Shown here: positions 38,583 through 48,974 of the stretch, piece by piece
How positions within the stretch are numbered: the stretch's first letter is position 1
How the letters are laid out: the number at the start of each line of letters is the position of its first letter
Translations under genes and position numbers: made by a program
From: Bryoerythrophyllum caledonicum
Lineage: Eukaryota > Streptophyta > Bryopsida > Pottiales > Pottiaceae
Length of the DNA stretch: 64,000 nt
Direction: 5' to 3'
Assembly (NCBI GenBank): GCA_963971425.1
Contig: OZ020517.1
Span: forward strand, 18,070,904 to 18,134,903
The notes under the pieces: model-generated
Databases searched by the model: none
Told to the model about the DNA's origin: nothing
The model's input: only the letters and a program-made list of their open reading frames with translations

Positions 38583-38952
38583 TGTGGTGGCCAGATTGTG
38601 AGGAGAAAGACTTACATTGGGGAACAATGGTACCATGTATGGTCATTTTTAGGTGGTAAATTTGGAGATGTAACCAATTTAGAAGAAAGCAGGAGAGTGC
38701 AGAGGCAGTGACACAAGATGAATGTTCAAAATCTAAAGCAAAGATGTTGCCTGCTGGCCTCACTGTTATTACACCGGATCAGACCACAAGTGACCACAAG
38801 TAGCTGCTTGAATGCTGATTCATCTATTGCTCAATCTAGAATGAAGATTAGTTGTGAGTGATCCCGAATTGGAGGCCAAGAAAGAAGAAGATGGAAAGTA
38901 GAAACTAGAACACTGTACATGTGATATTTCACTACCGAATGATGAATATACT

Positions 38953-41900
38953 TCACTGCTTCTTCGGCTCAATGCATCCTGAAGACAGCAGGAACGTCCC
39001 GGTGGTCTCTATGTGGTAGTTCCCTCCCATTGGAGCACTGTCAAAGATAAAACAAGAATTACCTGTGTCAAACAACATTAATCTTGCAACAAAAAGCCCC
39101 TCATTCCTAAGTTTGTGCTCCCTCAATTATACATTTAGGCCAAGAAGAGAAATTAGCGAGGCTGACTCTACAAGCAACTCTTATTATTTTTCACCTTTTC
39201 ACTGGATTTTTCAATCTGGAATTTTTAGCAAAGAAGGAAACTTTGCTTACCAGTCCCATGAGCCTCTTCCATCTGTTAAAACAAACTCGATTGAACTCCC
39301 CTCAATGTCTATGACCTACATTCAGCGTCAGAATTTATATAAGAGGCGCCCAGTATTTTTTTCTTCTGAATAATAGTTCAACCAATTGACTTAAGATAAT
39401 ACTGACCGGAAAGACACTTTCACTTGCCAGTTGGACTAAACAGATGATTCAACCAAATGGTTGTTGTCTCTCTCACCTTGAGTGACATGTTGTTGCCGCT
39501 ACGCATACAAACACCAGGCAATTCTGTCCACCTGCAAAAATTCACAACTTTCAACTGATTTTCAGCCTCTAGAACATCAAGTGGAAGCCTCAGCATTACT
39601 AGCATCATCAGCGTACCCTGAACTGTCAGCCGAGTAGTGAACATAAGCAAACTCCCAGCTGCTTTCATAGTACAGAGTGATAGTAGGCTTTGTATTCACG
39701 TCAACTGCAAGGCGAACAACCACACTACATAGTTGGAATAAATTCACCCAAAGTTGTGATAAGCCCCTCTTTTTACTTATAATACTACTCTTTCGTCACT
39801 CTTAATAGCTATTAGAAGAGCTTGGTGGTATCGAAACTCAAGTTAGAAGTAGTAATAGCCACCTTTTAGAAGGAAGAAGAAGAAGAAGAGGAGGTCAGCC
39901 GTTTGGAACTGATGATAGATTTTGAAGGCGTCTTTGTAAACATTTCTGGATTCCTAAACCCAAGGAGAATACTCAGGTCACCTACTTTTCAGGAGTTAAC
40001 ATACCTTTGGAGCTGCTGCCCAGTTTTCTCAGATTGGTAGAGGCTTTCATTATTTCCAGCTTCACACTATCTTGTTGTATAAGAGAGCCCATATTGTTGA
40101 AGAAAGTCTCGAGCGCCACGGTTTTCTCGTCAGAACGCATGGACTCCAGCTCCTCCGCTTCAGCGCTTGCTTCTTCCGAACCTGTTGCTCGTGAATGAGC
40201 AGCTGCGTTACTCTTTCCTTTCACCATGTCTGTGAGAAGGGACTTGACGTTGGCAAGCACGACTTTCTCCCTGTTTATCCTCTCACCGTCCGCCTCCACC
40301 ATGGACTGCTGTAATCTCGTCACTGAGGCCTCCAACTCGTTCACCTGAACAGGAGAACACTTTCGTAATGATTTTCTTTATTTGAAAAAAAGGGGTCAAA
40401 GTCGTGGTATGTTTGCAAACAAGAATGAAGAGAGAGCAAAGCTACCTTGTCCGCTGCTTGTAAGAATTTGGCTCTGTCGCCAGCCTGCTCCAGTTGCATC
40501 TCCGCCAACTGGTCCTTCACGCCGGAAAGCTCTCCGCGTAAGCCAGTCCTCTCCAAGTCCCACTCGCTCTGGAGCTGCTTCAGAAGCTTGTCATTTGTCT
40601 CTAACTCCAGTTTCATGGACTCAGCTCTTCGCAAGGCCTTTCTCAGCTCCGCGTCCAGCTCAAGCACCGCATTTTCAACAGCACCCTGGACTTCCTCCGC
40701 ACTTACTCGCATGGACAGCTCTCCGGACAGCATCCTCACCTTCAAAAGTGGTCAAACACTCAGTACATGCAAATCTTCCACTGTACAAGAGAGAGAGAGG
40801 CATAGATACCATAAGTTTTCATCTCTATTCTCATAAATAGCCTCTCCTTGCTTCTAAAAGGTGGCTGGAACTAGTTCTAACTTGAGTTCAGAGACTGCTA
40901 AGCTCTTCTTCCATTGACTTGATTAAAGGATCATTCAATAAGAGTGAGGAAAGAGTAGTGTTATAAATCAAAAGAGGGGGTATCTTATTGAAACTTTGGG
41001 CGACTTTGGAAAGAAATCTTGTACCCTATTTCTACGGTAACGCTTACTTTTCTGAGAAGACGGTCCTGTTCAGCCCCCATTTCCTGCTTCACAGCACCAA
41101 GAATGACCTCCTTTTCTTGGAGTTCAGCTGTAACTTGCGAGATTTTTTTCCGAGCCATGATCAGGGACTGTCTCTCCAACTTGACCTGCTCCATACATAC
41201 ATACAAAGGCTTTATTTAATCCTCAAAAAAAGGGCAGTCAATCTAGTACTACTCGGCAAAATCAATAGCTCACCACTTGTTCATGGATATCCAAAGGCAC
41301 GGTGGCGGCCATCTCCTCTGTCAGCTGCTGCAACTGGGTCTCCGCTCTCACTGCCCTTGCTGAGCCTTGTTTGGCGATCGCCAGTTGTTGCTCCAGAGCT
41401 GATAATTCATCACGCACCTTCTCCAGCTCTACAAATTCTGACTGCTGAGAGCTGAGAAATCACATTGACGTGCTTAGTGTGATAAAAACGAGATCGGTAG
41501 TCTGACAGATTGATGTGTGTACCCTTTACTATCACCAGCTCGAGACTCCACTATTACATGTTTACCAGAATCGGCTCCAAAGCATGATTGTCGCCGTCTC
41601 CCTTTCTCAGCCCTTCTAGGTTCTTCTCTGGAGAAAGCTGCACACACACGGAATGTAGGATAAGGTAGAGTTATCCCTTCAGATCGGACACCAAAAGATC
41701 CGACACCCCAGATAACATATAAGGTTCCATGGACACGTTTTTTGTGCAACTCTAGAGCATGATCAACCTGATGTTTGAACTTTTGTAAGAAAATGCTACT
41801 TTATTGGAAAAAGAATGTGACATTCAATTTCTTCTACCAATGTTAATCTCCAAATGCATAATTATTTCTGTTTCCATCAGCTTATTGAAGGTACCTCTAT

Positions 41901-42888
41901 GTAATCATAGAATTCAACCACAAAGACATAGAAAGCACCACACCTGTTCCATCACGCGCCGCTCAATCTCCCTTCGGAATGCTGCAAGTGGGGACAAATC
42001 CTGCAAACCACAATGGCAGCTAGTCAGGCATGGCAAGAGGAAATGGCTGAGTCCAAATAATCTTCCAGAGTTTCAGAAGAACAAGCCTCACATTCGCTGC
42101 CGGTGCACTCATGGCGTGTGATTCCTCTGTTGGTTTCAAAGAGCTTTCAAGGGGAAGTGACTCAAAAAGAGACGCTTGACTAGGATCCTTTTCCTGCAAC
42201 ATGACTTCACTCTTGGAGAAGAAGCTGACTCCGGCTTTACTCGGTGGTGGCTCTTCAATCACCGGCCCGGCCTCCATCACAAGGCGCACAATATTCTCCA
42301 CAGAAGCACGCTCCCTCTGCAATCCCTGGAAGAACAACAAACCAAGGCAGCAGCAGCAGCAGCATCAGAGGCCTGCAACTAACGGAGGTGCATTGTAGTA
42401 GGAGACCAACGATCAAATACCTTGAGAGTGGCGGTGAGTTGCACAGGGACGCGGCCGCCCGCGGCTGCGACCATGTTGTCCGCGGAGTACTTCAAAAGCG
42501 TGGCGCGCTTGTACAAGGCGTCCACTCTGTTGCAGACCTCGGCGACGATTCCTCTGTCGGCCTCGTTCACGAGCGCGTTCAGGTGGAACAAATCGTCCAC
42601 CAGGGTAGTCATCTCCATCAGAGAGGACGCATCATCATCACTGCTCCCACGATTCAATTCCAGTCGCGCACTCCACCTCGAAACATGGCGCCTGGATCTC
42701 TTCAACGCGAATCTCACGGTATCACCACCACCTGCAGGAACTCCAACATCAACTGCTAGATATCACCATGGCAAAGACCACACCCAGGTGAAGAAATCAC
42801 TCCACTCACCTCGGGCGGCACATTTGCAGCTCCTGTGACTACTGGAGTCCAGTCTAGAATAAGGAGGCGCGATGTGAGCTGCCGCCAT
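38953..42888 (-). CDS. Plastid coiled-coil protein with CBM25/53-like module
   Basis: The product is probably a starch-granule-associated plastid protein. Exons are 42888-42810, 42731-42421, 42325-42092, 42000-41944, 41637-41566, 41444-41274, 41185-41048, 40739-40446, 40344-40005, 39704-39617, 39531-39424, 39295-39251 and 39037-38953, giving 673 residues in frame throughout. The N-terminus is Ser/Arg-rich (MAAAHIAPPYSRL), like a transit peptide. Residues of about 60-550 are rich in Glu, Lys, Leu and Gln heptads, i.e. coiled coil. Residues of about 568-668 form a CBM25/CBM53-like domain: PTITLYYESSWEFAYVHYS, WTELPGVCM, EFVLTDGRGSWD and GGNYHIETTGTFLLSSG. No glycosyltransferase domain is present. 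The architecture recalls PTST proteins, which however carry CBM48, and the N-part of starch synthase III. Two introns hold dispersed repeats. The junction between the last three exons uses weaker splice sites. Confidence 0.8.
39760..39960 (+). repeat. Dispersed intron-type repeat, CBM gene
   Basis: A good copy (AGAGCTTGGTGGTATCGAAA, CTCAAGTTAGAAGTAG) within the intron at 39705-40004, antisense to the gene. Confidence 0.65.
40845..41010 (-). repeat. Dispersed intron-type repeat, CBM gene, second copy
   Basis: The reverse-oriented core plus the family 5' end (read on minus: GTTTCAATAAGATACC) lies in the intron at 40740-41047, sense to the gene. Confidence 0.65.
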
Positions 42889-42980
42889 TCCACGCCCCAG
42901 TTGCAAAACCTAGCTGCAATGGGGGATGCCAAACCAGTTGCAACGCGCACACACACACACGAGGAAAGCCGGCCAAGCAT

Positions 42981-43436
42981 CTAAGTTAGTACCATGGCAG
43001 TCCTAAGCCTAAGAACGAGGCATTTGTTTATCCAGGACGCAAAAAAACTGGGCCTCTCAGACGGCATACTGGTCAAAAGGGGTCTAGCTCTTCGAACGAG
43101 AAGAATCTCGTCGATGAAGGTACACACAGTGCTGCGATCCTCGAAGAAATCAACATGCTTGGAATCAACAAAGGGTTCGAGTGCCGGCAAAAGCTCCAAC
43201 ATGAATTGTCCTTCGCACGACTGGAGTTTCAGAGGCGCTGAAGAGCTGCAGTCGCTTTTGATTTATTGGCCGGGCCTTTTCTGATTCCTCCATGACAAAG
43301 AGTACGCCAATCAGGCTCGTCAGGAAACGAGTGGACGATAAATGTCCAGAAATCGAGGTTTTTACCACAGAAGAGACAATTCTTGCATTTGTTGATAGCC
43401 ACATTGAGTTTCATGGTGGATGTTGAACATCGACGC
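42981..43436 (-). other. Coding-like stretch, two frames, unidentified
   Basis: Two consecutive minus-strand open stretches have protein-like composition. One is at about 43430-43229 (NKCKNCLFCGKNLDFWTFI, two CxxC-like pairs). The other, in a different frame, is at about 43280-42981 (MLELLPALEPFVDSKHVDF, FFEDRSTVCTFIDEILLV). They could be two exons or a frame-shifted relic. They end 93 bp before the CBM gene's start codon. I do not recognise the family. Confidence 0.3.
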
Positions 43437-43904
43437 AGCTTGCATTCGACCAGTTGGAGTTGGAAGGGTTTGAGTTCGAGCTGTACTAGTAATCCGGGCT
43501 GAACCAGCATCATCACTGCACCAACTATCTAGAAACCTAGACCAGATATCTAGACAGCATGATGACTGCATCTAGATATGCAGATAGCTACTCCGCAAAG
43601 GAATCGGATGAGCACTGTACAAGAGGGAAAACCAATGGTTGGTTGAGAAAAATGACTCCACCGCATCACAACAAGCATAACCAGGACGACATTTTCTATT
43701 TCAATCAACACGAATTGCTCAGACATCAAGGCGTGCATCAAGGCCAAAACTAGCATAAGAACAACCGGTCAGATTGAAAGGCAACTTGGGTAGCTTGAAT
43801 TACAACTAGAAAAATTTACATGCACTCTAGGGATGGAAACTGTAGCTTAGTCTCTCTCCTGGACAAAAAAATTAAAACCTACAAGAGCTTCCTCCGAGGC
43901 TTGG

Positions 43905-43938
43905 GTAAACCCTAAACCCTAACCGCTAGGGTTTAGCG
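43905..43938. repeat. Telomere-like AAACCCT repeats at gene end
   Basis: Tandem AAACCCT units followed by an inverted AGGGTTTAG overlap the last codons and 3' flank of the small membrane-protein gene. Telo-box units usually sit near promoters. Here they are at the 3' end. Confidence 0.7.
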
Positions 43939-44262
43939 TTCTGAGGGGGGTTTGGCAGTGGCAGAGTGGTTGGACTCCAGGGCCTGGTTGCGCTTCCCGG
44001 GAATCTGCTGTACGCCAAGGGACCTGTAGTAAGAGAAAGCGGCGAGGCCCACAACGGCTGCCACGCCCCACATGATGAAGGGGTAGCGGCCCGCCTTCTC
44101 CAGGCCCTGCCCCCCTTGCTGGTGGAGCGTGGAGCCCGGGCCAGGGCTCGAGCCTGGCGCCTTCCTGGCGCCCTCCAGCCCCAGCTTCTTCAGCTCCTCC
44201 CCCGACATCTTGGTGGTGTCAAACTTCTTCACGTCCACCTGCTTCCCCTCCGAGTCCGCCAT
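43933..44262 (-). CDS. Small single-pass membrane protein
   Basis: A single-exon frame of 109 residues starts MADSEGKQVDVKKF. The N-terminal half is polar with SGEELKKLGLEG and a Gly/Pro/Ser linker. One hydrophobic span follows (YPFIMWGVAAVVGLAAFSYY, about 61-82), then a basic tail (RSLGVQQIPGKRNQ). No signal peptide is seen, so a tail-anchored or single-span organelle protein is plausible. The Met at 44262 was chosen over upstream in-frame codons because the upstream part is Cys/His-rich and not protein-like. The function is not known. Confidence 0.65.
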   Translation of the reverse strand: MADSEGKQVDVKKFDTTKMSGEELKKLGLEGARKAPGSSPGPGSTLHQQGGQGLEKAGRYPFIMWGVAAVVGLAAFSYYRSLGVQQIPGKRNQALESNHSATAKPPSER

Positions 44263-44461
44263 CTTGGATGCTGCTTGCAAACAACGATCGCAGCCTGCTG
44301 CACAAACAAGTGAACAGAGAGGAGGAGGGAGAGTATGATGACACTGCCTGTTTACAAATAGAAAGCAGCTCCTCCCTTTCCACCACATGGCCTGTGTCGC
44401 TGCCTGCCACGTTCTCTGCAATCAACAAAAGTTGGGACTCGTTTAAGTCCAAATAAAGTCA

Positions 44462-45540
44462 GGGTTGCGATTGATTCATGCCTAGTTTCCATTGCAGTCG
44501 AGAAGACGAGTCACGCTATTACAAGGAATTCTCAGAATCTGCTGCATCACCAAGGGAGAAGAAACCAAAACTGGCGAAAGAGTTTTTTTCCGGTACCCGA
44601 CCAAAGTCAGTTGGCTGCAACAAATGATAACTTCAGATGGTGGAACTATAACTTGAGAAGACGGCACGGTGATCCTCAGTTAACACAAACGTACTTGGGT
44701 GATACTCAGTTTACATGCACGTTTCTCGGGTTACACGCGCAACATTCGAAGGACATCAAGATGTATTGAAAAACAGGATTCCTCAGAATGCTGTTCCCAT
44801 TCACAAATTCCAGACACAACCACTCAGATCTCTCGTTATTGCTCACAGTCGGTGACTCTCAGTTTGCATATACCATTTTTCACAACAGCTCTGATCTTCC
44901 ATCATGGCCTCCAAACTGTTGGATGCTTTAGCCAATGTATGCCATTATCGTCTGTGTTCAAAGTCTTGTGACGCAATCACATTGCCAGATGAAAATACAC
45001 AGATTTTCAAGGAAATCCGAATCCGTTCCAGTTCTCCTCCTGCACTCCGTTTAACAGACAAAAATATGGAACTATGGAGCCAAGAACACCTGAAAATGCA
45101 GTTTCTAAGGAAGGGAATTAAGGCCGTGGAAACACACTGGTTTCCAAGAAAACCAAGGCTTTCAAGTGCGGACTTAATTTGTGTGTAAAAGAGGGCTGCA
45201 AGGCCACCAAAAGAAGTGCGAGATGGCACACGTCAAAGAGAATTGCGAGAGGAGCATAGTTTAGCATTTGCAGGTGCAGCCAAACCGCAGGAAATTCCAG
45301 TGGCACCTCACAAACTGCAGCAAAATCATGGCCACAGAGAAGAAACTATGGTACTTCATCAAGTATCCGGAAAGAAAAAAGAGATAGTACCATCATGCCT
45401 TAGTTTAGGTTCTGCTGATCATCAACTTTGAGCAGATGTATTTCTAGTATGTTTGTACAGACCTCCAGCTTGGACTCATGTGCATATTGAACATGTATAA
45501 TTGTGCATAATTCCAAATACTGTAGATCATGGTTTCTGCA
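44462..45540 (+). other. Coding-like but broken region, unidentified
   Basis: An open stretch from an AG at about 44497 (YYKEFSESAASPREKKPKLA) and one from 44904 (MASKLLDALANVCHY) to 45431 look coding in parts. The latter frame contains a TAA at 45186-45188 and then stays open to 45431 (REEHSLAFAGAAKPQEIPVA). A UTR-like stretch follows. It is probably a degraded gene or gene fragment. I cannot name it. Confidence 0.3.
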
Positions 45541-45544
45541 CCGC

Positions 45545-45775
45545 TGTAATCTAGGAACTGTCTCTCAAAATTCTCAGAGTATATACCAAGAGCTCACAAA
45601 ACATGCGCAGTAAATGTTTCGAAAAACTCCGATCCACAGTCTCTCCCATCCTGCATGCAAGCGTATGCCAATCAATAGAATTAAAGTTCTAGATATTTGC
45701 AAACAAGAAAATAACGTCACCGTATACACACGGCAAGAAGCAAACGACTCTAGAAACATTCACAACATTCTAGTA
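45545..45775 (+). pseudogene. Fragment of the CUL4 gene
   Basis: About 225 bp repeat CUL4 sequence from 52765-52985 in the same plus-strand orientation. They include most of one exon (encoding the ERQFLDC to MGETVDR region, on minus) and the adjacent intron. Small indels and substitutions separate the two copies. The fragment lies about 400 bp upstream of the Dof-like gene's start codon. Confidence 0.92.
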
Positions 45776-45778
45776 ACA

Positions 45779-45806
45779 TTCTAGAAACATTCACAAGAGA
45801 ACCTTC
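45779..45806. promoter_or_regulatory. Heat-shock-element-like motifs
   Basis: TTCTAGAA (45779-45786) and GAACCTTC (45799-45806) are two-unit HSE-type palindromes (nGAAnnTTCn). Further GAA/TTC units surround them. They lie at the edge of the CUL4-derived fragment, about 190 bp upstream of a TATA box. Function is inferred only. Confidence 0.35.
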
Positions 45807-45990
45807 AAGAGAGAACCTCCAAGAGCGCAAAAAGCTGGGAGTCAAAGTATGAGAGCCAGAATGTGTTCGTCAAGGTTGCTATTGAAAGTCTAGTTCCAAG
45901 TGCAGTCTCGAAAGCTCGAAAGCGGAGCTCGAAGTTTTTATCACTTTGCTTTTACTTTCAGCACTTTTACTTTTGAGATTTTTTTTCTTC

Positions 45991-45998
45991 TATATAAG
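45991..45998 (+). promoter_or_regulatory. TATA box TATATAAG
   Basis: A strong plant TATA sequence lies 179 bp before the ATG of the Dof-like gene. It is followed by a pyrimidine-rich leader, as expected of a plant core promoter. Confidence 0.65.
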
Positions 45999-46176
45999 TC
46001 AAGATCACCATTGTTCACTCCCCATTTCTCCTTTTGTCACAACTTCTCGCTCACATTTCTCTCCTCTTTGCACCCATCTGCCCCCATTCTCAACCTGTTC
46101 AACCTTCTTGCTCTCACATTGCCCATTCTCAACTTGTCCCCTATCATCTTGTCGGATACTAACAAGCCTAGGCATC

Positions 46177-47004
46177 ATGGCCATTAAGCGCGAGTGCCCT
46201 CACTGTGGAGCCGTGAATGAGGACACAAAATTCAAGTACTACAACAATAAAAAGCATGCGGAGAAAGAGCAACCGCGCTTCCACTGTACCAAGTGTAACA
46301 AGTGGTTTCAAATGCTCCTCATCAGGACGAAGGCCGGTGAAGAGCCAAATCTTACAAGTACCAACGCCACTCGCACGCCATGGCAAGGCCCCAAGAGTAT
46401 GCAGGAGCAGCTCCCGATCGCCTCGACCGAAGTTGACAACAAAGTTAACCGTGCCAATGAAGAGGCGGAGCTGGAATGCGAGTTGTGGTATGAGCTTGAA
46501 GAGGCGCTTGTAGAGGCGGAGTTCGAACATGAGTTCTGGCACGAGCTTGACGAGGCTCTTGTAGAGGCGGAGTTCGAACATGAGTCATGGCATGAGCTTG
46601 ACGAGCTTGACGAGGCGCTTGTAGAGGCGGAGTTCGAACATGAGTTATGGCACGAGCTTGACGAGGCGCTTGTAGAGGCGGAGTTCGAACATAAGTTATG
46701 GCATGAGCTTGAAGAGGCACTTCATGTTATAGAGGTGGAGTTCGAACATGAGTTATGGCATGAGCTTGACGAGGCGCTTGTAGAGGTGGAGTTCGAACAT
46801 GAGTTATGGCATGAGCTTGAAGAGGCACTTGTTATAGAGGTGGAGTTCGAACATGAGTTATGGCATGAGCTTGACGAGGCGCTTGTAGAGGTGGAGTTCG
46901 AATATGAGTTATGGTATGAGCTTGAAGAGGCACTTGTAGAGGCGGAGTTCGAACATGATTTATGGCATGAGCTTGAAGAGGCGCTTGTAGAGGCGGAGTT
47001 CTAA
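46177..47004 (+). CDS. Dof-like zinc finger with 17-residue acidic repeats
   Basis: A 275-residue intronless frame. Residues 7-40 resemble the plant Dof finger: CPHC, then NEDTKFKYYNN, QPRFHCTKC and a Trp. The spacing between Cys pairs is 26 instead of 21 residues, and the usual TRGG after Trp is missing. From about residue 97 to the end there are ten tandem copies of a 17-residue unit, HELWHELDEALVEAEFE, varying mainly at D/E and A/V. Acidic sequence studded with Trp, Leu and Phe is the usual make-up of an activation domain, so a transcription factor is a reasonable inference. The Met was chosen because it follows a TATA box and leader and precedes the finger. After the TAA at 47002-47004 the same frame stays open to 47217 with two more units. 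Confidence 0.7.
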   Translation: MAIKRECPHCGAVNEDTKFKYYNNKKHAEKEQPRFHCTKCNKWFQMLLIRTKAGEEPNLTSTNATRTPWQGPKSMQEQLPIASTEVDNKVNRANEEAELECELWYELEEALVEAEFEHEFWHELDEALVEAEFEHESWHELDELDEALVEAEFEHELWHELDEALVEAEFEHKLWHELEEALHVIEVEFEHELWHELDEALVEVEFEHELWHELEEALVIEVEFEHELWHELDEALVEVEFEYELWYELEEALVEAEFEHDLWHELEEALVEAEF

Positions 47005-47105
47005 AGCGAGTTGCTTGTAGAGGCGGAGCTGGAACATGAGTTATGGCATGAGCTGGAAGAGGCGCTTGAAGAGGCGCAGCTCGAACGCGAGTTATGGCAT
47101 GAGTT
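46480..47105 (+). repeat. 51-bp coding tandem array, about 12 units
   Basis: The units encode the HELWHELDEALVEAEFE motif and keep the reading frame even where one is extended by 3-9 bases (e.g. near 46600 and 46725). Frame is conserved across 12 units, including two after the stop codon. This implies past selection for the protein or very recent expansion. Confidence 0.92.
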
Positions 47106-47217
47106 AGACTCCATTGTGGATGACATCACCACCAACAACCCTGAGGTGGGACGAGGTGTGCCTAGAAATGCAGGAGATTATCTCAAAGTGGCACAAGTCA
47201 TGTCAGCTTCAGCATAA

Positions 47218-48134
47218 CCCCTAAAAGCCCAAGTGTATGTAGGGCGTACGTTTTGGATTTTGGACATGTTTCTAAAATTGGATTTTTTTTTTTTTGAAAC
47301 TCTTACGTTAGATTTTCCTTGATAAGAGCTCCATGGAGATATTTTTATTATTATTTTTGGATTCATGGTTTGAAAGTTAGTACCACTCAAAGTTAGAAAT
47401 GGGGACTTCGGGCAACTCCAAAATATTGCTAGTAGTCTCTGTTGACATTGAGTTTTCCATTCATGTAAAGAATATTACCTTCTTTGGAAATGTAAAAAAA
47501 AAATCTTGTCTTCAGTGTTAAAAACATTTTAACTCAAGTCAAACATTTTTACACACTTTGGGCAAGCGGGGAAAAAAACTTCATCTTTTCTACATAAAAT
47601 CTAGAGATCTTCATATTTTTCACTTTTTTAATTTTCCTACAACAATATGTGGAGTAAACCTTCTTACTGACCGTTTAGATTATCATTCTAAAACATATTA
47701 AATTCTCAAAAAAATATATCATGAGTTGACACTTTTTGGACCTGTACTCCTTGCACACTTGTATTGAATGTGCTACACCCCTTTTCTACCTCTTAAAATT
47801 GTTGTATACGGAACTAACATCATACTCAACACAATGACAAAAGATTTAGATCTTGTGTAGTGCAAAAATGTAATATCAAGTGAAGTCAAAGTCTGCTGGC
47901 CCACTCAATGCAGGGAAGAAAATGAACCATTTTCTTGACTTCAAACACTATAATCTTTCAATCCGTGCGGTCAAAGTGTACGAAATTTTGCGAGTATGTT
48001 ACTTAGTAAGTCTTTATGGAGATCCTGTGGTTGAAAGAATAAATATAAGGTTTTATTTCATTCCTTACTCATTGCACTAAGAATCAACAATTTTGAAGTG
48101 TATTTGGTGTGAAATTGTCACAGGCTTTTAGGGG
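47218..48134. mobile_element. TTAA-type TIR element, 917 bp
   Basis: The ends CCCCTAAAAGCCCAAG and AGGCTTTTAGGGG are inverted. TTAA follows the right end (48135-48138) and ATAA precedes the left. The interior is closely related to the element at 55172. It inserted exactly at the end of the Dof-like reading frame, whose distal TAA (47215-47217) is formed by the target site. Confidence 0.85.
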
Positions 48135-48344
48135 TTAACATTGTGGACCACACCACCACATCCGGGCACCTGTAGATAGATTCACAAGTAGGCAATATAG
48201 ATAGCTACTTCCACAACAAAAGGTAGGCCATGTAAATAGCTGGATCCACGCCTGTAACAAGGGCTTCTATTCATGTATGATCAGCAAGCAACGTTGCCCT
48301 AATATACCAGGTAGAACGTTAAAGTTCTACCGTAAAACCCCTAA

Positions 48345-48735
48345 GAGCATCTCCACTCCTGGCGTGGAATTTTCCATGCTAGGACGGAAAAAAAATTTCA
48401 TGCCATGAGTGGTTTAGGGTTTGGTGCTTGCTTGGCTCCACCGCAAGCTCCAAAAAATTTTACCCAAAAAAATGCTTTGACCTTTTACCTCCCGCCACCA
48501 ATGACACGGCGCCACATGTCGACATCAATGACATGGCGCCGCGTGTCGCGAGGGTATGGGTGTGTCACCAACATCAAAAAATGGCACACTCCCTCCATCC
48601 AAGGAGATTTTGGTGTGCCATGCACCAAAACTTCTAAAATTTTATAAAGTTTCCCCGTTTTGAGATGTTGGGTGCAACTTTTTGACCTCACAAAACTCCA
48701 ATTTGGTGGTTCTCTGTCTACGGGTGGAGATGCTC
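48345..48735. mobile_element. TAA-flanked MITE, PIF/Harbinger-like
   Basis: The ends GAGCATCTCCAC and GTGGAGATGCTC are perfect 12-bp inverted repeats flanked by TAA on both sides (48342-48344 and 48736-48738). A 3-bp TWA duplication is the PIF/Harbinger hallmark. It lies about 240 bp past the CUL4 stop codon. Confidence 0.85.
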
Positions 48736-48974
48736 TAAGGACCGAGCAACCCAAAAACTGGTCAACTCCTTCCTCTTCTTCTACAATAAATATGAACAAG
48801 CCCCATCCTTTGAGTTTAGCCACCAACATTATGCATGCTGAAAGTCGAAGAGAAATGATTTGTGCGTGCTAGAAAAATTCTTTACAGAAACAGAATGTCA
48901 ACATAGCAAACTCTGCCCCGGAGAACAGCTGGCAAAGTCGACAAAATTTTATCATACCCAATGCTAGAGTGTGT

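Noticed and set aside
38953-42888. PTST or starch synthase III as the gene name
   Set aside because: The binding module looks like CBM25/53, not the CBM48 of PTST, and no glycosyltransferase domain follows, so neither name is justified.
46168-46720. Minus-strand and second-frame reading frames across the 51-bp repeat array
   Set aside because: They mirror the array. Only the plus-strand frame joins the zinc finger and has a TATA box and start context.
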